From: UBA3069 sp050633465
GTDB lineage: Bacteria; Pseudomonadota; Alphaproteobacteria; Rhodobacterales; Rhodobacteraceae
Length of the DNA stretch: 64,000 nucleotides
Assembly: GCA_050633465.1 (NCBI GenBank)
Contig: JBOEGO010000004.1
Coordinates: forward strand, 177,972 to 241,971
Reading direction: 5' to 3'
Part shown: positions 15,715-24,249 of the stretch, piece after piece
Numbering within the stretch: the stretch's first letter is position 1
Layout of the letters: every line of letters starts with the position of its first letter
Notes under the pieces: model-generated
Databases searched by the model: none
What the model saw: only the letters and a program-made list of their open reading frames with translations
Told to the model about the DNA's origin: nothing
Program-made: the position numbers and the translations under genes

Positions 15715-15754
15715 CAATTCAGGATTTTTGAATGCGGTTCGGGAAGGAAAACAC

Positions 15755-17215
15755 ATGACCAAAGTAATCAAAGGTGGCACGGTCGTCACGGCGGACCGGA
15801 CATGGAAAGCGGATGTGCTGATCGAGGGCGAAAAGATCGTTCGCATCGGTGAGGACCTCAAGGGCGACGAATATATCGACGCCGAGGGTGCCTATGTCAT
15901 CCCCGGCGGGATTGACCCGCATACGCATCTGGAAATGCCGTTCATGGGGACCACTGCGGCGGAAACATTTGAATCCGGCACATGGGCCGCGGCGGTGGGC
16001 GGCACCACGATGGTGGTGGATTTCTGCCTGCCGGGCGAGGACGGGTCGATCAAGAACGCCATCAACGAATGGCACCGCAAATCCGCGCCACAAATCTGTT
16101 CGGATGTCGGGTATCACATGGCGATCACCGGCTGGAACGAACAGGTGTTCACCGAAATGAAAGACGCCGTGGATATGGGCGTGAACTCGTTCAAGCATTT
16201 CATGGCCTATAAGGGCGCATTGATGGTCGAGGATGACGAGATGTTCGCGTCATTCAAGCGCTGCCGTGAATTGGGTGCCTTGCCCATGGTGCATGCTGAA
16301 AACGGTGATCTGGTGGCGGCGATGCAGGAAAGGTTGCTGTCCGAGGGCAAGACCGGACCAGAGGCCCATGCCTATTCCCGCCCGCCCGAATTCGAGGGCG
16401 AGGCGGCGAACCGCGCCATCACCATTGCCGATGCGGCGGGCACGCCCCTCTATATCGTGCATGTCTCTTGCGAGCAGGCGCATGAGGCGATCCGGCGCGC
16501 ACGTCAAAAGGGGATGCGGGTGTATGGCGAGCCGTTGATCCAGTTTCTGACGCTTGATGAGAGCGAGTATTTCAACAAGGATTGGGATCATGCGGCGCGG
16601 CGGGTCATGTCGCCTCCGTTCCGCAACAAGGAGCATCAGGACAGCCTGTGGGCGGGTCTGCAATCGGGGTCATTGCAGGTGGTTGCCACCGATCACGCGG
16701 CGTTTTCGACAGAACAAAAACGCATGGGCGTGGATGATTTCACCAAAATTCCCAATGGATCGAACGGGCTGGAGGAACGTCTGGCGGTGCTATGGACCGA
16801 AGGCGTGGAAACAGGCCGCCTGACCCCGCAGGAATTCGTTGCCGCAACTTCGACGAATGTGGCCAAGATTTTGAACATCTACCCCAAGAAGGGCGCGATC
16901 ACCGAGGGGGCAGACGCCGATATCGTGGTTTGGGATCCGAAACTGACCAAAACCATTTCGGCGTCCAACCACCACTCGGTTCTGGATTACAACGTGTTCG
17001 AGGGGTTCGAGGTCAAGGCGCAAAGCCGCTACACCCTTAGCCGTGGCGAGGTGATCTGGGCCTGGGGGCAGAACAGCCAGCCCCAGCCGGGCCGCGGGCG
17101 GTTCGTGCCGCGCCCTGCCTTTGGCGCGCCCTCGGTCGCGCTGTCGAAATGGAAAGAACTGACCGCGCCCAAAATGATCAAACGCGATCCGATGAATATT
17201 CCGGCAGGGATTTGA
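15755..17215 (+). CDS. hydA: Dihydropyrimidinase (D-hydantoinase)
   Basis: A 486-residue amidohydrolase-superfamily enzyme that opens dihydrouracil/dihydrothymine or hydantoin rings to N-carbamoyl products, the substrates of the carbamoylase encoded upstream. Metal ligands: HTHLEMPF near residue 57, the carbamylated lysine in FKHFMAYKG near 152, HAENGD near 182, HVSCEQAHEA near 238 and ATDHAAFS near 315. The start at MTKVIKGGT (15755) follows GGAAGGA; an upstream ATG at 15728 has no good site. Lengths fit the family (about 480). Confidence 0.95.
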   Translation: MTKVIKGGTVVTADRTWKADVLIEGEKIVRIGEDLKGDEYIDAEGAYVIPGGIDPHTHLEMPFMGTTAAETFESGTWAAAVGGTTMVVDFCLPGEDGSIKNAINEWHRKSAPQICSDVGYHMAITGWNEQVFTEMKDAVDMGVNSFKHFMAYKGALMVEDDEMFASFKRCRELGALPMVHAENGDLVAAMQERLLSEGKTGPEAHAYSRPPEFEGEAANRAITIADAAGTPLYIVHVSCEQAHEAIRRARQKGMRVYGEPLIQFLTLDESEYFNKDWDHAARRVMSPPFRNKEHQDSLWAGLQSGSLQVVATDHAAFSTEQKRMGVDDFTKIPNGSNGLEERLAVLWTEGVETGRLTPQEFVAATSTNVAKILNIYPKKGAITEGADADIVVWDPKLTKTISASNHHSVLDYNVFEGFEVKAQSRYTLSRGEVIWAWGQNSQPQPGRGRFVPRPAFGAPSVALSKWKELTAPKMIKRDPMNIPAGI

Positions 17216-17242
17216 TTCAATGCGGTTGGTCGGGGCGTGTCG

Positions 17243-17281
17243 CGCGCCCTGATCTTGACAATACCTATAGGTCAGGGCGCG
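17243..17281 (+). promoter_or_regulatory. Hairpin with internal palindrome upstream of the ABC transporter genes
   Basis: A perfect 10-bp stem (CGCGCCCTGA / TCAGGGCGCG) encloses a 19-base loop that contains TTGACA and the 10-base palindrome ACCTATAGGT. There is no U tract, so it is not a standard terminator. It sits 22 bases before the ATP-binding protein start, between enzyme and transporter genes, and could be an attenuator, an RNA element or an operator with promoter. Confidence 0.5.
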
Positions 17282-17302
17282 ATACCCCTGACAGCGGAGT
17301 AA

Positions 17303-18094
17303 ATGAATTTGACGACGAATAGCGTGATCAGCGCCAAGGGGCTGAACCTGACCTTTCAAACCAATGACGGGCCGGTTCATGCGTTAAAGGACGTGGATCT
17401 GGAGATTGAAAAAGGCGATTTCGTCAGTTTCATCGGCCCGTCCGGCTGTGGCAAAACCACATTTTTGCGCTGTATGGCGGATTTGGAGACACCGACGGGC
17501 GGGCAGGTTCTGGTAAACGGGGTTTCGGCCAAGGAAGCGCGGCGCGCTCGTGCCTACGGCTATGTGTTTCAGGCGGCGGGGCTGTATCCGTGGCGCACGA
17601 TCGGGGGCAATATCCGCCTGCCGCTAGAAATTATGGGCTATTCCAAACTGGAACAGGCCGAGCGCGTGGCGCGGGTTCTGGATTTGGTCGAGCTGGCCGG
17701 ATTCGAGAGGAAATTCCCGTGGCAGTTATCCGGCGGGATGCAGCAGCGTGCCAGCATCGCGCGGGCCTTGGCCTTTGATGCAGATATCCTGCTGATGGAC
17801 GAACCGTTCGGAGCATTGGATGAAATCGTGCGCGATCATTTGAACGAACAATTGCTGAAACTATGGGACCGGACGGGTAAAACCATCGCCTTTGTCACCC
17901 ATTCGATCCCCGAGGCTGTGTATCTGTCGACCAAGATCGTGGTGATGTCGCCGCGCCCGGGACGGATCACGGATGTGATTGAATCGCCCCTACCGCGAGA
18001 GCGCCCGCTGGATATCCGCGACACGCCCGAGTTTCTGGATATCGCGCATCGTGTGCGCGAAGGGCTGCGGGCGGGACATGCTTATGATGAATAA
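17303..18094 (+). CDS. ABC transporter ATP-binding protein (nitrate/taurine/pyrimidine type)
   Basis: A 263-residue ATPase of the SsuB/TauB/NrtD subfamily: Walker A GPSGCGKTT near residue 48, Q-loop YVFQAAGLYPW, signature LSGGMQQR near 142 and Walker B ILLMDEPFGALD near 165. It energises import through the two downstream permeases. The gene context (carbamoylase, dihydropyrimidinase, RutR-like regulator) points to a pyrimidine, hydantoin or related N-heterocycle as substrate; this is inferred. Confidence 0.93.
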   Translation: MNLTTNSVISAKGLNLTFQTNDGPVHALKDVDLEIEKGDFVSFIGPSGCGKTTFLRCMADLETPTGGQVLVNGVSAKEARRARAYGYVFQAAGLYPWRTIGGNIRLPLEIMGYSKLEQAERVARVLDLVELAGFERKFPWQLSGGMQQRASIARALAFDADILLMDEPFGALDEIVRDHLNEQLLKLWDRTGKTIAFVTHSIPEAVYLSTKIVVMSPRPGRITDVIESPLPRERPLDIRDTPEFLDIAHRVREGLRAGHAYDE

Positions 18095-18243
18095 GCTGCT
18101 TCCCAAACGAACTGCGCGAGGTGCTGTCATTGCAGACCGCCCCCCGCGCCAGCCTCGCTTTGCTTTTAAGGTCGCGAGTCCCTTCACTGTTCACGGTCAT
18201 CGGCTCCTCAGCCTGTACCGTAGGGTGATTAACCACGAAAAAC

Positions 18244-18321
18244 CTTTCATTGTTCTTAAAATACCTAAGGTGTGCGCTCGAAACGAACGCATTGATTTAG
18301 GTATTTATCGAACAGTGAAAG
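18244..18321. repeat. Long imperfect inverted repeat between ABC transporter genes
   Basis: Two 25-base arms (18244-18268 and 18297-18321) are reverse complements at 21 of 25 positions and share AAATACCTAA at the inner end. The 28-base centre adds a short TGCG/CGCA pairing. It lies in a 243-base gap that splits an otherwise tight operon (18095-18337). The rest of the gap (18095-18243) shows no convincing gene. The structure resembles a palindromic repeat or MITE-like insertion, or an mRNA-processing hairpin. Confidence 0.6.
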
Positions 18322-18337
18322 CAGGGGGGGCGGCAGC

Positions 18338-19201
18338 ATGATGCGTTCACTCATGCCCGTTCTGACCGTGGTCGCAGTGATTTTTGCGCTTTGGTATGGG
18401 GCGGCGGTGGCGTTGAATGCGCCATGGGCGCGCGATCAGGCGCAGCGGGCGGGGGTGGAATTGGCATTTCCCGAACTGGTGGCGGCCACATGGTCGCAGA
18501 AAAAGCCCAAGCTGCCTGCGCCGCATCAGGTCGGCGAAGAGATTTGGAAGACGGTGGCGTTAAAGAAGGTCACGTCAAAACGGTCACTGGTTTATCATTC
18601 GTGGATCACGCTGTCGGCCACGTTGTTGGGCTTCGCGCTGGGCACGGGGCTGGGCATCGCGCTGGCGGTGGGGATTGTATACAACCGCACTATGGATATG
18701 AGCGTGATGCCTTGGGTCATTGCCAGCCAGACGGTGCCGATTCTGGCCGTTGCGCCGATGATCATTGTGGTGCTGAACGCGGTCGGGATTTCGGGGCTTT
18801 TGCCCAAGGCGATCATTTCGATGTATTTGTCGTTTTTCCCTGTGGTCGTGGGCATGGTCAAGGGGTTGCGCAGCCCTGATGCGATGCAGATGGATCAGAT
18901 GCGCACCTGGAATGCGTCGGCCAGCCAGTCATTCTTGCGGCTGCGGTTGCCATCGTCGATGCCTTATCTGTTTGCCTCGCTCAAGATTGCGATGGCGGCC
19001 AGTCTGGTGGGGGCAATTGTGGGGGAAATGCCCACGGGGGCGGTGGCCGGATTGGGGGCGCGTTTGTTGGCGGGGTCCTATTACGGGCAGACCATTCAGA
19101 TATGGAGCGCGCTGATCATGGCAGCGGCATTGGCAGCGGCATTGGTGGCGCTGATCGGGGTGATCCAGCGGGCGACCCTGAAACGGATGGGGATGGCGTG
19201 A
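18338..19201 (+). CDS. ABC transporter permease
   Basis: A 287-residue BPD_transp_1 permease of the SsuC/TauC type, with an N-terminal helix, a loop of about 60 residues and four to five further helices. The EAA-type loop is around NASASQSFLRLRLPSSMPYLF near residue 190, in two parts. It pairs with the next permease, with its stop sharing one base with that start (TGATG). The G-rich stretch before 18338 gives the ribosome site. Predicted inner-membrane half of a heterodimeric channel. Confidence 0.92.
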   Translation: MMRSLMPVLTVVAVIFALWYGAAVALNAPWARDQAQRAGVELAFPELVAATWSQKKPKLPAPHQVGEEIWKTVALKKVTSKRSLVYHSWITLSATLLGFALGTGLGIALAVGIVYNRTMDMSVMPWVIASQTVPILAVAPMIIVVLNAVGISGLLPKAIISMYLSFFPVVVGMVKGLRSPDAMQMDQMRTWNASASQSFLRLRLPSSMPYLFASLKIAMAASLVGAIVGEMPTGAVAGLGARLLAGSYYGQTIQIWSALIMAAALAAALVALIGVIQRATLKRMGMA

Positions 19202-20043
19202 TGGGGTGGATCGTATTCGGCATTGCGGTTTGGCTGGCTGGATGGTGGGCCAATGTGCGCCTGTCCACCCGATCGGGAAACCGTTTTGTGGCCCTGATCG
19301 TGCCGTTGATATTCGGCCTGACGCTGGTGTTGATATGGGAGGCCGTCGTGCGCGGCTTCGGGATCAATCCGGTGTTGTTGCCCGCGCCATCGGCCATTGC
19401 CGCGCGGTTTGCCGTGTCCACACATATTCTATGGCAGGATTTCGTGCAGACCGTGATCAAGGGCGCATTGTCCGGCTATATTATCGGCTGCGGGTCGGCA
19501 TTTATCATGGCGGTGATCGTGGACAGGTTCGATTTTCTGCGCCGCGGTTTGTTGCCCGTGGGCAATTTCGTCGCCGCGCTGCCGATCATTGGTATGGCGC
19601 CGATTTTGGTGATGTGGTTCGGGTTTGACTGGCAATCCAAGGCGGCTGTGGTTGTGGTTATGGTGTTTTTCCCGATGCTGGTGAACACGGTCGAGGGGCT
19701 GCGCGCCACGGATTCCATGCAGCGTGATTTGATGCGCACCTATGGCGCCGGATATTGGCAGGGGTTGGCGAAACTGCGCCTGCCCGCGGCGATGCCATTC
19801 ATTTTCAACGGGTTGAAGATTGCCACCACGCTGGCGTTGATCGGTGCGATTGTGGCAGAGTTTTTCGGCTCTCCCATCAGGGGCATGGGGTTTCGGATTT
19901 CGACCAGTGTCGGCCAATTGGCGCTGGATCTGGTCTGGGCTGAAATTGTGGTGGCGGCCATTGTGGGGTCGGCATTCTACGGCGGGGTCGCACTGCTGGA
20001 ACGTGCAGTAACATTCTGGCACCCGTCACAACGTGGCAGGTAA
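19201..20043 (+). CDS. ABC transporter permease (second subunit)
   Basis: A 280-residue permease of the same family, with about six membrane helices and an EAA loop around GAGYWQGLAKLRLPAAMPF near residue 182. ATG at 19201 overlaps the preceding stop by one base; a longer open frame exists upstream but overlaps the first permease. Two different permeases with one ATPase gene is usual for NMT1/THI5-type pyrimidine-like importers. Confidence 0.92.
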   Translation: MGWIVFGIAVWLAGWWANVRLSTRSGNRFVALIVPLIFGLTLVLIWEAVVRGFGINPVLLPAPSAIAARFAVSTHILWQDFVQTVIKGALSGYIIGCGSAFIMAVIVDRFDFLRRGLLPVGNFVAALPIIGMAPILVMWFGFDWQSKAAVVVVMVFFPMLVNTVEGLRATDSMQRDLMRTYGAGYWQGLAKLRLPAAMPFIFNGLKIATTLALIGAIVAEFFGSPIRGMGFRISTSVGQLALDLVWAEIVVAAIVGSAFYGGVALLERAVTFWHPSQRGR

Positions 20044-20101
20044 CGAGCAAAAAATAATAAGCTGAATAATAGCCAATCAAAAGCCAACAAGGAGAGAAGA
20101 A

Positions 20102-21091
20102 ATGAAAATGATTTCAAAGGGTTTGGGCCTTGCGGCCATGGGTCTGTGGGCCGGAATGGCGCAGGCCGCAGACGAGGTAACGCTGCAATTGAAATGGGTC
20201 ACGCAGGCCCAGTTTGCGGGCTATTACGTGGCCAAGGACAAGGGGTTTTATGACGAAGAAGATCTGGATGTGACCATCAAGCCGGGCGGGCCTGATATCG
20301 CGCCCGCGCAGGTGATCGCGGGTGGCGGCGCCGATGTGGTGCTGGATTGGATGCCGTCGGCATTGGCCAGTCGCGAAAAAGGTCTGGCGCTGGTGAATAT
20401 CGCGCAGCCCTATAAAACATCGGGCATGATGCTGACCTGTCGCAAGGATGCGGGCGTCGAATCCCCCGATGATTTCGCGGGTAAAACGCTGGGCGTCTGG
20501 TTCTTTGGCAACGAATACCCGTTCCTGAGCTGGATGAGCAAACTGGGCCTGTCGACCGAGGGCGGCGAGGATGGCGTGACCGTGCTGAAACAGGGTTTCA
20601 ACGTCGATCCGCTGTTGCAGGGGCAGGCGGCCTGTATTTCCACCATGACCTATAACGAATATTGGCAGGTGATTGATGCGGGCCTGAAACCCGAGGAGCT
20701 GATCGTGTTCAAATACGAGGATCAGGGCGTCGCAACATTGGAAGACGGCATGTATGTGCTGGAAGAAAACCTGAATGATCCGGCCTTTGTCGATAAGATG
20801 GTGCGCTTTGTGCGGGCTTCGATGAAGGGGTGGAAATACGCCGAGGCGAACCCCGATGAAGCCGCTGATATCGTTCTGGAAAACGATGCATCCGGTGCCC
20901 AGACCGAAGAACACCAGCAGCGCATGATGCGCGAGGTTGCCAAGTTGACTGCGGGTTCGAACGGCGCGCTGGACCCTGCCGATTACGAACGCACGGTGGC
21001 CAGCCTGCTGTCGGGCGGCTCCGATCCGGTGATCACCAAGACGCCCGAGGGCGCGTGGACGCATGTGATTTCGGACGCCGCTTTGAAGTAG
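20102..21091 (+). CDS. ABC transporter substrate-binding protein (NMT1/THI5-like)
   Basis: A 329-residue periplasmic binding protein with a signal peptide cleaved after about residue 22 (MAQA-ADE). The opening of the mature part, LQLKWVTQAQFAGYYVAKDK, is the signature of the NMT1/THI5-like family that binds thiamine-precursor pyrimidines, riboflavin, hydroxymethylpyrimidine and similar heterocycles. AAGGAGAGAAG precedes the ATG. Last gene of the operon, followed by a strong terminator. Confidence 0.93.
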   Translation: MKMISKGLGLAAMGLWAGMAQAADEVTLQLKWVTQAQFAGYYVAKDKGFYDEEDLDVTIKPGGPDIAPAQVIAGGGADVVLDWMPSALASREKGLALVNIAQPYKTSGMMLTCRKDAGVESPDDFAGKTLGVWFFGNEYPFLSWMSKLGLSTEGGEDGVTVLKQGFNVDPLLQGQAACISTMTYNEYWQVIDAGLKPEELIVFKYEDQGVATLEDGMYVLEENLNDPAFVDKMVRFVRASMKGWKYAEANPDEAADIVLENDASGAQTEEHQQRMMREVAKLTAGSNGALDPADYERTVASLLSGGSDPVITKTPEGAWTHVISDAALK

Positions 21092-21114
21092 TTCAGCGAT
21101 TGTTTGAATGCCCG

Positions 21115-21143
21115 GGCCGTCCCGTTTTCGGGGCGGCCTTTTT
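21115..21143 (+). terminator. Intrinsic terminator of the pyrimidine/hydantoin operon
   Basis: A 10-bp stem (GGCCGTCCCG / CGGGGCGGCC, one G-T pair) with a TTTT loop is followed by five T residues, 24 bases after the binding-protein stop. Confidence 0.88.
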
Positions 21144-21150
21144 CATGCGG

Positions 21151-21585
21151 TCATTCGGTATCGCGATCCAGTGCGATTCGTTGCAGCAGCGAAACCAAGG
21201 TATCGCGTTCGGTTGCCGACAGCCCGTCGGTTAGCCGGTTCTGGATGTCATCCACCACGGCGCGGGTGCGATTCAGCACGGTTTCGCCCTGTTCGGTCAG
21301 TTCCAATACGCGCGCACGCCGGTCGGTTTTTGACTGTTCGCGCCGCAGCAGTCCCTTTTCCACCATCCGGTTGATGACCCCGCCCATTGTGGCCTTGTCG
21401 CAGGCGGCCTGACGCGCGACCGATGCCTGATCAATGCCCGGATGCGCGCCCACGGCGGCAAGGGCTGCGAATTGAAATGGTGTCAGATCAATGGCCTGGT
21501 CTGCCATTGCCTCGGCAAATACGGCGGTGGCGACCTGATGTGCGCGCCGTATCAGGTGGCCGGGCATGGATTGAAATTCGAACAT
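21151..21585 (-). CDS. MarR family regulator of the gentisate operon
   Basis: A 144-residue MarR-type regulator: winged HTH around residues 50-110 (PGIDQASVARQAACDKATMGGVINRMVEKGLL in family order, wing DRRARVLELTEQG). It is divergent from the gentisate dioxygenase operon with a 220-base shared promoter region, the usual arrangement for aromatic-acid-responsive MarR repressors. Operator-like site C and two 15-base direct repeats lie in that region. Likely ligand: gentisate, a hydroxybenzoate or a CoA thioester (inference). Confidence 0.88.
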   Translation of the reverse strand: MFEFQSMPGHLIRRAHQVATAVFAEAMADQAIDLTPFQFAALAAVGAHPGIDQASVARQAACDKATMGGVINRMVEKGLLRREQSKTDRRARVLELTEQGETVLNRTRAVVDDIQNRLTDGLSATERDTLVSLLQRIALDRDTE

Positions 21586-21676
21586 CGTTTGCGGGCCTTT
21601 TTGAATTCTGCTGGAGTTTTTGCAAAGCTGACCGTATGGTCGGGTTTGTAATACGTTGACGGGGTGGTGTGGAAAT

Positions 21677-21695
21677 GGTTATGAAGTATAACTAA
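21677..21695 (-). promoter_or_regulatory. Operator-like motif, site C (marR / gentisate operon)
   Basis: Read on the minus strand this is TTAGTTATACTTCATAACC. It contains GTTAT-N5-ATAAC, a perfect inverted repeat, and matches site B (29802) at 14 of 17 positions. It is 92 bases from the MarR start and about 110 bases from the gentisate dioxygenase start. Confidence 0.55.
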
Positions 21696-21720
21696 GTTGC
21701 AGGGCGGTTATTGGTAAGTG

Positions 21721-21772
21721 TGCATCCTATATTGACTTGTATCGGTAATGGTATGTATGCATCCTAAATCAA
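21721..21772 (+). repeat. Two 15-base direct repeats in the gentisate promoter
   Basis: TGCATCCTATATTGA (21721-21735) and TGCATCCTAAATCAA (21758-21772) match at 12 of 15 bases and are 37 bases apart start to start. They occupy the likely promoter of the gentisate operon, 34-85 bases before the start codon. Possible second regulator site. Confidence 0.5.
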
Positions 21773-21805
21773 TTCACGCAACCAAGACCTTTGGGAGGAG
21801 GCACC

Positions 21806-22843
21806 ATGTCGGACCAACTTGGCACGCTCGAAGAGCTGCCGCAGGATTACCGCGATGCGATGCAAGAGGCAGGGGTGGCCCCCCTATGGCCGATGATGCG
21901 AAAGGTGTTGCCGCATGGTAAGCCCGACCCTGTAACCAAGCCATCATACTGGAATTTCAACGGTTTGCGCCCGCTGCTGCTGCGCGCAGGCGAATTGACG
22001 CCAGTGGAAAAGGCCGAACGCCGCGTGCTGGTCATGTCTGATCAGGGCCGTGGCACGGGGGCGATGCAGGCGACATCATCCATTTATATCGGGATGCAGC
22101 TTTTGCTGCCCGGTGAGTCCGCACCCGCGCACCGCCACACCCCATCCGCCGCGCGGATCATCGTCGAGGGCAAGGGGGGTTACACCGTTGTCGATGGTGA
22201 GAAACTGCCGATGAACCGTGGCGATCTGGTTCTGACACCGGGTGGTGACTGGCACGACCACGGCCACGAGGGCGACGAACCCGTGATCTGGCTGGATGCG
22301 CTGGACCTGCCGCTGTTCGTCTATCTGGAGGGGTCATATGCCGAAGAGGCCGACCTGCAAGCGCAGCGCAACCGCCCCGACAGCGCGATGGTCGAATACC
22401 TGTCCGCAGGTCTGAAACCATCGAAACGGGGCCGTGGTGCGGTGCGCCGTTACCCGATGATGCGTTTCCCCTGGGAGCGCACAGAGGCCGCCCTGCGCGA
22501 AATGGCGAAATACACAGATGGTCCTGCGGAACTGGATTATATCAACCCCGAAACCGGCGAGGACGTGCTGCCCACCATGGGTTTCACGGCAATGATGATC
22601 CGCCCCGGCGAAACCGTCAGCCCGCCGTTGTCGTCGGAATCCGCTGTTTTCCATGTGATTGGCGGAAATGGCCATTCAGTCGTTGATGGTTGCAAAATCG
22701 CATGGTCTGAACGCGATACTTTCACCGCGCCGGTTTTCGCCGCAATCGACCATACAGCGGGCACAGAACCCGCATTCCTGATCCGCGTGCATGACCGCCC
22801 GCTTCAGGAAAAACTAGGATATTACGAGGAACGCGCAAGATGA
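21806..22843 (+). CDS. Gentisate 1,2-dioxygenase
   Basis: A 345-residue bicupin dioxygenase that opens gentisate between the carboxyl- and hydroxyl-bearing carbons to give maleylpyruvate. First cupin: HRHTPSAARIIVEGKGG at about residue 108 holds two iron-ligand histidines, with the third in WHDHGHEG near 150. The second cupin, around residues 250-330, lacks a complete ligand set, as usual for this family. The start follows GGGAGGAGG. It overlaps the next gene by four bases. First gene of the aromatic operon. Confidence 0.93.
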   Translation: MSDQLGTLEELPQDYRDAMQEAGVAPLWPMMRKVLPHGKPDPVTKPSYWNFNGLRPLLLRAGELTPVEKAERRVLVMSDQGRGTGAMQATSSIYIGMQLLLPGESAPAHRHTPSAARIIVEGKGGYTVVDGEKLPMNRGDLVLTPGGDWHDHGHEGDEPVIWLDALDLPLFVYLEGSYAEEADLQAQRNRPDSAMVEYLSAGLKPSKRGRGAVRRYPMMRFPWERTEAALREMAKYTDGPAELDYINPETGEDVLPTMGFTAMMIRPGETVSPPLSSESAVFHVIGGNGHSVVDGCKIAWSERDTFTAPVFAAIDHTAGTEPAFLIRVHDRPLQEKLGYYEERAR

Positions 22844-23532
22844 CCGCCATTTTCAACATTCCCGCCCAACCGCAGGTGCCGATCGCGGGCAGCGGCGATA
22901 CATTTCCGGTGCATCGCATTTTCTGCGTGGGGCGCAACTATGCCGCCCATGCCGCCGAAATGGGTCACGAGGTAGACCGCGAAGCGCCGTTCTATTTCTG
23001 TAAGACGCCCTCGGCTATCTGTCACACGGGCAGCACCATACCCTATCCGCCGGGGACGGAAAATTACCACCACGAGATGGAATTCGTGGTCGCCATCGGC
23101 AAGCCCGCGTTCCGTGTCGCCGAAGCGGATGCCATGGATGTGGTGTTTGGCTATGCCACGGGGCTGGATATGACCCGCCGCGACCGCCAGCAAGACGGCA
23201 AGGACAAGGGCCGGCCATGGGATCTGGGCAAGGATTTCGAGGACAGCGCCGTGATCGCGCCCATCACCCCCGCCAGTGAATTCACCATCGCCAAGCAGAA
23301 GATCGAGATGACCGTCGATGGTGTGATGAAGCAAGAGGCGACGCTGGACGAGCTGATCTGGTCGGTGCCCGAAATCATCGCGCATCTGTCGCGCTATTAC
23401 CACCTGCAACCGGGGGATCTGATCTATACCGGCACGCCGTCGGGTGTGGGTAAGGTGCTGGCAGGCAACAGCATTCACGGCACGATCGACGGGCTGGCGC
23501 CTGTTGATCTGACGGTCAGTGCGCCGGAATGA
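22840..23532 (+). CDS. Fumarylpyruvate hydrolase (FAH family)
   Basis: A 230-residue fumarylacetoacetate-hydrolase-family enzyme. RIFCVGRNYAAHAAEMG at the N-terminus, HHEMEFVVAIGK (metal-binding glutamates) and GYATGLDMTRRD are family marks. Between dioxygenase and isomerase genes it should hydrolyse fumarylpyruvate to fumarate and pyruvate, the last step of the gentisate pathway (NagK-type). ATGA overlaps on both sides show translational coupling. Confidence 0.93.
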   Translation: MTAIFNIPAQPQVPIAGSGDTFPVHRIFCVGRNYAAHAAEMGHEVDREAPFYFCKTPSAICHTGSTIPYPPGTENYHHEMEFVVAIGKPAFRVAEADAMDVVFGYATGLDMTRRDRQQDGKDKGRPWDLGKDFEDSAVIAPITPASEFTIAKQKIEMTVDGVMKQEATLDELIWSVPEIIAHLSRYYHLQPGDLIYTGTPSGVGKVLAGNSIHGTIDGLAPVDLTVSAPE

Positions 23533-24170
23533 GGTTTCACGGCTATTTTCGCAGTTCGTCGGCCTATCGTTGCCGGATTGCGTTTAACCTGAAAGGGGTG
23601 GTGCCGGAATTCGTTCCGGTCCCCCTGAAAACCGGGGCGCATCTGGGCGGTGATTATGCCGACCTGAACCCGCAGCAATTGGTGCCAACACTGGAAACCG
23701 ACGCGGGCGATGTGCTGACGCAATCGCTGGCCATCATCGAATGGCTGGATGAAACGATACCGGAACCGGCGTTGTTGCCCGATGATGCGGTGACGCGGGC
23801 GCAGGTGCGGGCGTTTTCACAGGTGATCGCCTGTGAAATCCACCCGCTGCAAAACCTGCGCGTGCTGAAATATCTGCGCGCCGAACTGGCACAGCCAGAA
23901 GAAGCGGTGAACGCGTGGCTGGCCCGTTGGCTGGGCGAGGGTTTGACCGCCTGCGAGGGGCTGTTGGCCAACCGCCCTGCGACACCCTATGCTTTTGGGC
24001 AGTCTGCGGGTCTTGCCGACATATGTATCGTGCCACAGGTGTTTTCGGCGCAGCGATTTGGGGTTGATATTTCGCATCTGACCCGCACCAATGCGATTTA
24101 TGAACACTGCCAACTAAATCCGGCTTTTGCCGATGCCGCCCCCGCGCGGCAACCCGATTTCGAGGCCTGA
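23529..24170 (+). CDS. Maleylpyruvate isomerase (zeta-class GST-like)
   Basis: A 213-residue glutathione-S-transferase-fold protein of zeta type; the SSxxxR glutathione site is in RSSSAYRCRIAFNLKG near residue 8, and QSLAIIEWLDE follows near 67. In this operon it should isomerise maleylpyruvate to fumarylpyruvate with glutathione (NagL-type). Maleylacetoacetate isomerase is the close relative, but the context favours the gentisate pathway. Confidence 0.92.
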   Translation: MRFHGYFRSSSAYRCRIAFNLKGVVPEFVPVPLKTGAHLGGDYADLNPQQLVPTLETDAGDVLTQSLAIIEWLDETIPEPALLPDDAVTRAQVRAFSQVIACEIHPLQNLRVLKYLRAELAQPEEAVNAWLARWLGEGLTACEGLLANRPATPYAFGQSAGLADICIVPQVFSAQRFGVDISHLTRTNAIYEHCQLNPAFADAAPARQPDFEA

Positions 24171-24249
24171 ACCGGCCCCGGTAAAAAGAACCCGCCCGAC
24201 ATGTCCGGGCATATATAAACACCATGTTTTTCCTGAGGGAGGAGACCAC

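Noticed and set aside
17243..17281. Standard intrinsic terminator between hydA and the ABC genes
   Set aside because: The stem is strong but is followed by CGCGATACC instead of a T run, and the downstream genes appear to belong to the same pathway.
18091..18341. Open frame in the gap between ABC ATPase and permease genes
   Set aside because: It runs through the inverted repeat and into the permease start, has no ribosome site and an unstructured basic translation. The gap is better described as non-coding with a repeat.
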